From assembly GCA_031258915.1 (NCBI GenBank), contig JAIRMD010000058.1, forward strand, positions 1 through 8,750: a DNA stretch of 8,750 bases. Reading direction: 5' to 3'. Position numbers and translations under genes: made by a program. This DNA is from Prevotellaceae bacterium (GTDB lineage Bacteria; Bacteroidota; Bacteroidia; Bacteroidales; UBA932). The notes under the pieces were generated by a model that was not told the origin of the DNA, searched no databases, and saw only the letters and a program-made list of their open reading frames with translations. Of the stretch, positions 7,129-8,750 are shown one piece after another. Every line of letters starts with the position of its first letter. Within the stretch, counting starts at the first letter, position 1.

Positions 7129-8750
7129 ATGAAACTTCGCAGCGCCGCTTGTACGCAGGGCCGCCGGATGGCGGGAGCGCGTAGCCTGTGGCTCGCAAAC
7201 GGCATGAAGCCGGAGCAGATGGGGCATCCCATTATCGCTGTGGTCAACTCTTTCACGCAGCTGGTGCCCGGGCACGCGCACCTGCACGGCGCAGGGCAGC
7301 GCGTAAAGGCCGAAGTAGAGAAGCGCGGCTGCTTTGCCGCTGAGTTTAACACCATCGCCATAGACGACGGCATTGCCATGGGGCACGGCGGCATGCTCTA
7401 CTCGCTGCCCTCGCGCGACCTCATTGCCGACAGCGTGGAGTACATGTGCAACGCCCACTGCGTGGACGCTATGGTGTGCATCAGCAATTGCGACAAGATT
7501 ACGCCGGGCATGCTCATGGCCGCCATGCGCCTCAACATACCCGCCATTTTTGTGTCGGGGGGGCCTATGGAGGCGGGAGTTGTCGGCGGCAAAAAGTACG
7601 ACCTGATAGACGCTATGGTGATGGCCGCCGACGAGAGCGTGAGCGACGACGCGCTGCGGCAGGTCGAGGCCGGCGCCTGCCCCTCGTGCGGCTCGTGCTC
7701 GGGCATGTTCACCGCCAACTCCATGAACTGCCTCACCGAAGCCATTGGGCTGGCGCTGCCCGGCAACGGAACAATTGTTGCCACCCACGCCAACCGCCTC
7801 AAGCTGCTCGACATGGCCGCCGCGCGCATCGTCGAGATGGCGCGCGAGCGCTACGAGCGCGGCAACGCCGGCGTGCTGCCACGCGCCATCGCCACCCGCG
7901 ACGCATTCCTCAACGCCATGACGCTGGACATCGCCATGGGCGGGTCGTCCAACACGGTGCTGCACCTGCTGGCCGTGGCGCAGGAGGCCGGCGTGGATTT
8001 CTCCATGCACGACATCGACGCGCTCTCGCGAAAAGTACCCGTGCTCTGCAAGGTTGCGCCCAACACGCGCAGCTATCACGTAGAGGACGTTAACCGCGCA
8101 GGCGGCGTGCTGGGCATCATGGCAGAGCTACACCGCGCAGGGCTGGTGAACGCCTCGGCAATCCGCGCCGACGGCCTTACGCTAAGGCAGGCCATCGAAA
8201 AGTACGACATCGTAAGCCCTAGCGCATCTCCGGAGGCGGCAGCGCTGTGCCTGAGCGCCCCCGGCGGCGGCAGGCAAAAGCTGGCTATGGGGGCGCAAAG
8301 CGCCTCCTACCCCGAGCTCGACAGGGACAGGAAGGGCGGCTGCATCCGCAGCGTGCAGCACGCCTACAGCAGGGACGGCGGGCTGGCGGTGCTGTTTGGC
8401 AACATCGCCACCAACGGCTGCATTGTGAAGACGGCGGGGGTGAGCGAAAAGGTATTCACCTTCACCGGCAAGGCCAAAGTTTTTGAGTCGCAGGAGGAGG
8501 CGTGCGACGGCATTCTCGGCGGGCAGGTGCAGGCGGGCGACGTGGTGGTCATCCGCTACGAGGGGCCGCGCGGAGGCCCCGGCATGCAGGAGATGCTCTA
8601 CCCCACCTCGTACATCAAGAGCCGGAAGTTGGGCGAGGCCTGCGCACTCATCACCGACGGGCGCTTCTCGGGCGGCACATCGGGGCTGTCCATCGGGCAC
8701 GTATCGCCCGAGGCGGCGGCAGGCGGCGAAATAGCGCTGCTGCGCAGCGG
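7129..8750 (+). CDS. ilvD: Dihydroxy-acid dehydratase, 3' end cut by the window
   Basis: The frame from ATG 7129 stays open to the right edge (540 codons). By comparison with the roughly 616-residue E. coli enzyme, about 60-75 residues are missing. IlvD dehydrates 2,3-dihydroxy-3-methylbutanoate and its ethyl homologue to 2-oxo acids in cytoplasmic valine, isoleucine and leucine synthesis. Visible motifs are GRRMAGARSLW, AVVNSFTQLVPGHAHL, DDGIAMGHGGMLYSLPSR, SNCDKITPGML (Cys121), CPSCGSCSGMFTANSMNCL (Cys184, 187, 190), AMTLDIAMGGSSNTVLHLL, GGPGMQEMLYPTSYIKS and ITDGRFSGGTSGLSIGH. The [2Fe-2S] relatives have a Cys where this protein has VPGHAHL, so it belongs with the E. coli-like, oxygen-sensitive [4Fe-4S] group. 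The start follows AT-rich sequence 45 bases after a -7 box. Codons are markedly G/C-ending. No leader peptide or attenuator is seen. Confidence 0.97.
   Translation, partial: MKLRSAACTQGRRMAGARSLWLANGMKPEQMGHPIIAVVNSFTQLVPGHAHLHGAGQRVKAEVEKRGCFAAEFNTIAIDDGIAMGHGGMLYSLPSRDLIADSVEYMCNAHCVDAMVCISNCDKITPGMLMAAMRLNIPAIFVSGGPMEAGVVGGKKYDLIDAMVMAADESVSDDALRQVEAGACPSCGSCSGMFTANSMNCLTEAIGLALPGNGTIVATHANRLKLLDMAAARIVEMARERYERGNAGVLPRAIATRDAFLNAMTLDIAMGGSSNTVLHLLAVAQEAGVDFSMHDIDALSRKVPVLCKVAPNTRSYHVEDVNRAGGVLGIMAELHRAGLVNASAIRADGLTLRQAIEKYDIVSPSASPEAAALCLSAPGGGRQKLAMGAQSASYPELDRDRKGGCIRSVQHAYSRDGGLAVLFGNIATNGCIVKTAGVSEKVFTFTGKAKVFESQEEACDGILGGQVQAGDVVVIRYEGPRGGPGMQEMLYPTSYIKSRKLGEACALITDGRFSGGTSGLSIGHVSPEAAAGGEIALLRS

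Noticed and set aside
7114..8079. Long minus-strand ORF opposite ilvD, with others at 7398-7829 and 8182-8700
   Set aside because: They are shadows of the GC-rich ilvD coding sequence. The plus-strand frame carries all IlvD motifs without interruption.
7446..8093. 215-codon plus-strand ORF inside ilvD
   Set aside because: It is a second frame of ilvD with Arg-rich, low-complexity content typical of GC-rich shadow frames.

Overview
The window looks like a piece of a Bacteroidota chromosome, probably order Bacteroidales. The reasons are an adjacent SusC/SusD pair followed by a DUF3823-type lipoprotein, promoter elements of the Bacteroidota form TAnnTTTG, A-rich starts without clear Shine-Dalgarno sites, and an Rpn-family gene end with EGEAKGRA-type repeats. 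The genus cannot be fixed from the sequence.

Layout. Bases 1-165 are the 3' end of an Rpn-like (PD-(D/E)XK) gene cut by the left edge. About 700 bases without a confident gene follow. They form an elaborate leader: a promoter-like site (431-459), a candidate leader ORF from ATG 499, a small hairpin (552-571), an uninterrupted (CA)35 microsatellite (604-673) and a rho-independent terminator-like hairpin with seven T's (733-771). Next comes a tight three-gene operon: susC-like (881-4105), susD-like (4117-5958) and a DUF3823-type lipoprotein gene (5978-6646). A long imperfect palindrome (6714-6767) follows. Then come a tRNA-Ala(GGC) gene on the minus strand with its own terminator and promoter, and a divergently transcribed ilvD (7129 to beyond the right edge).

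How the genes work together. SusC is a TonB-dependent outer-membrane channel and SusD is its surface lipoprotein lid. The DUF3823 protein is a common third partner in glycan-uptake loci. No glycoside hydrolase, sugar-sensing regulator or sigma/anti-sigma pair is visible, so the substrate cannot be named. ilvD is an unrelated housekeeping gene of branched-chain amino-acid synthesis.

The most interesting part is the susC leader. At (CA)35 the leader ORF reads straight through the terminator-like hairpin. With one CA unit fewer or more it would stop at 677 or 694, ahead of the hairpin. Tract slippage could therefore switch translation across the terminator, and with it susCD transcription. This phase-variable attenuator is an inference, but each sequence component is directly visible.
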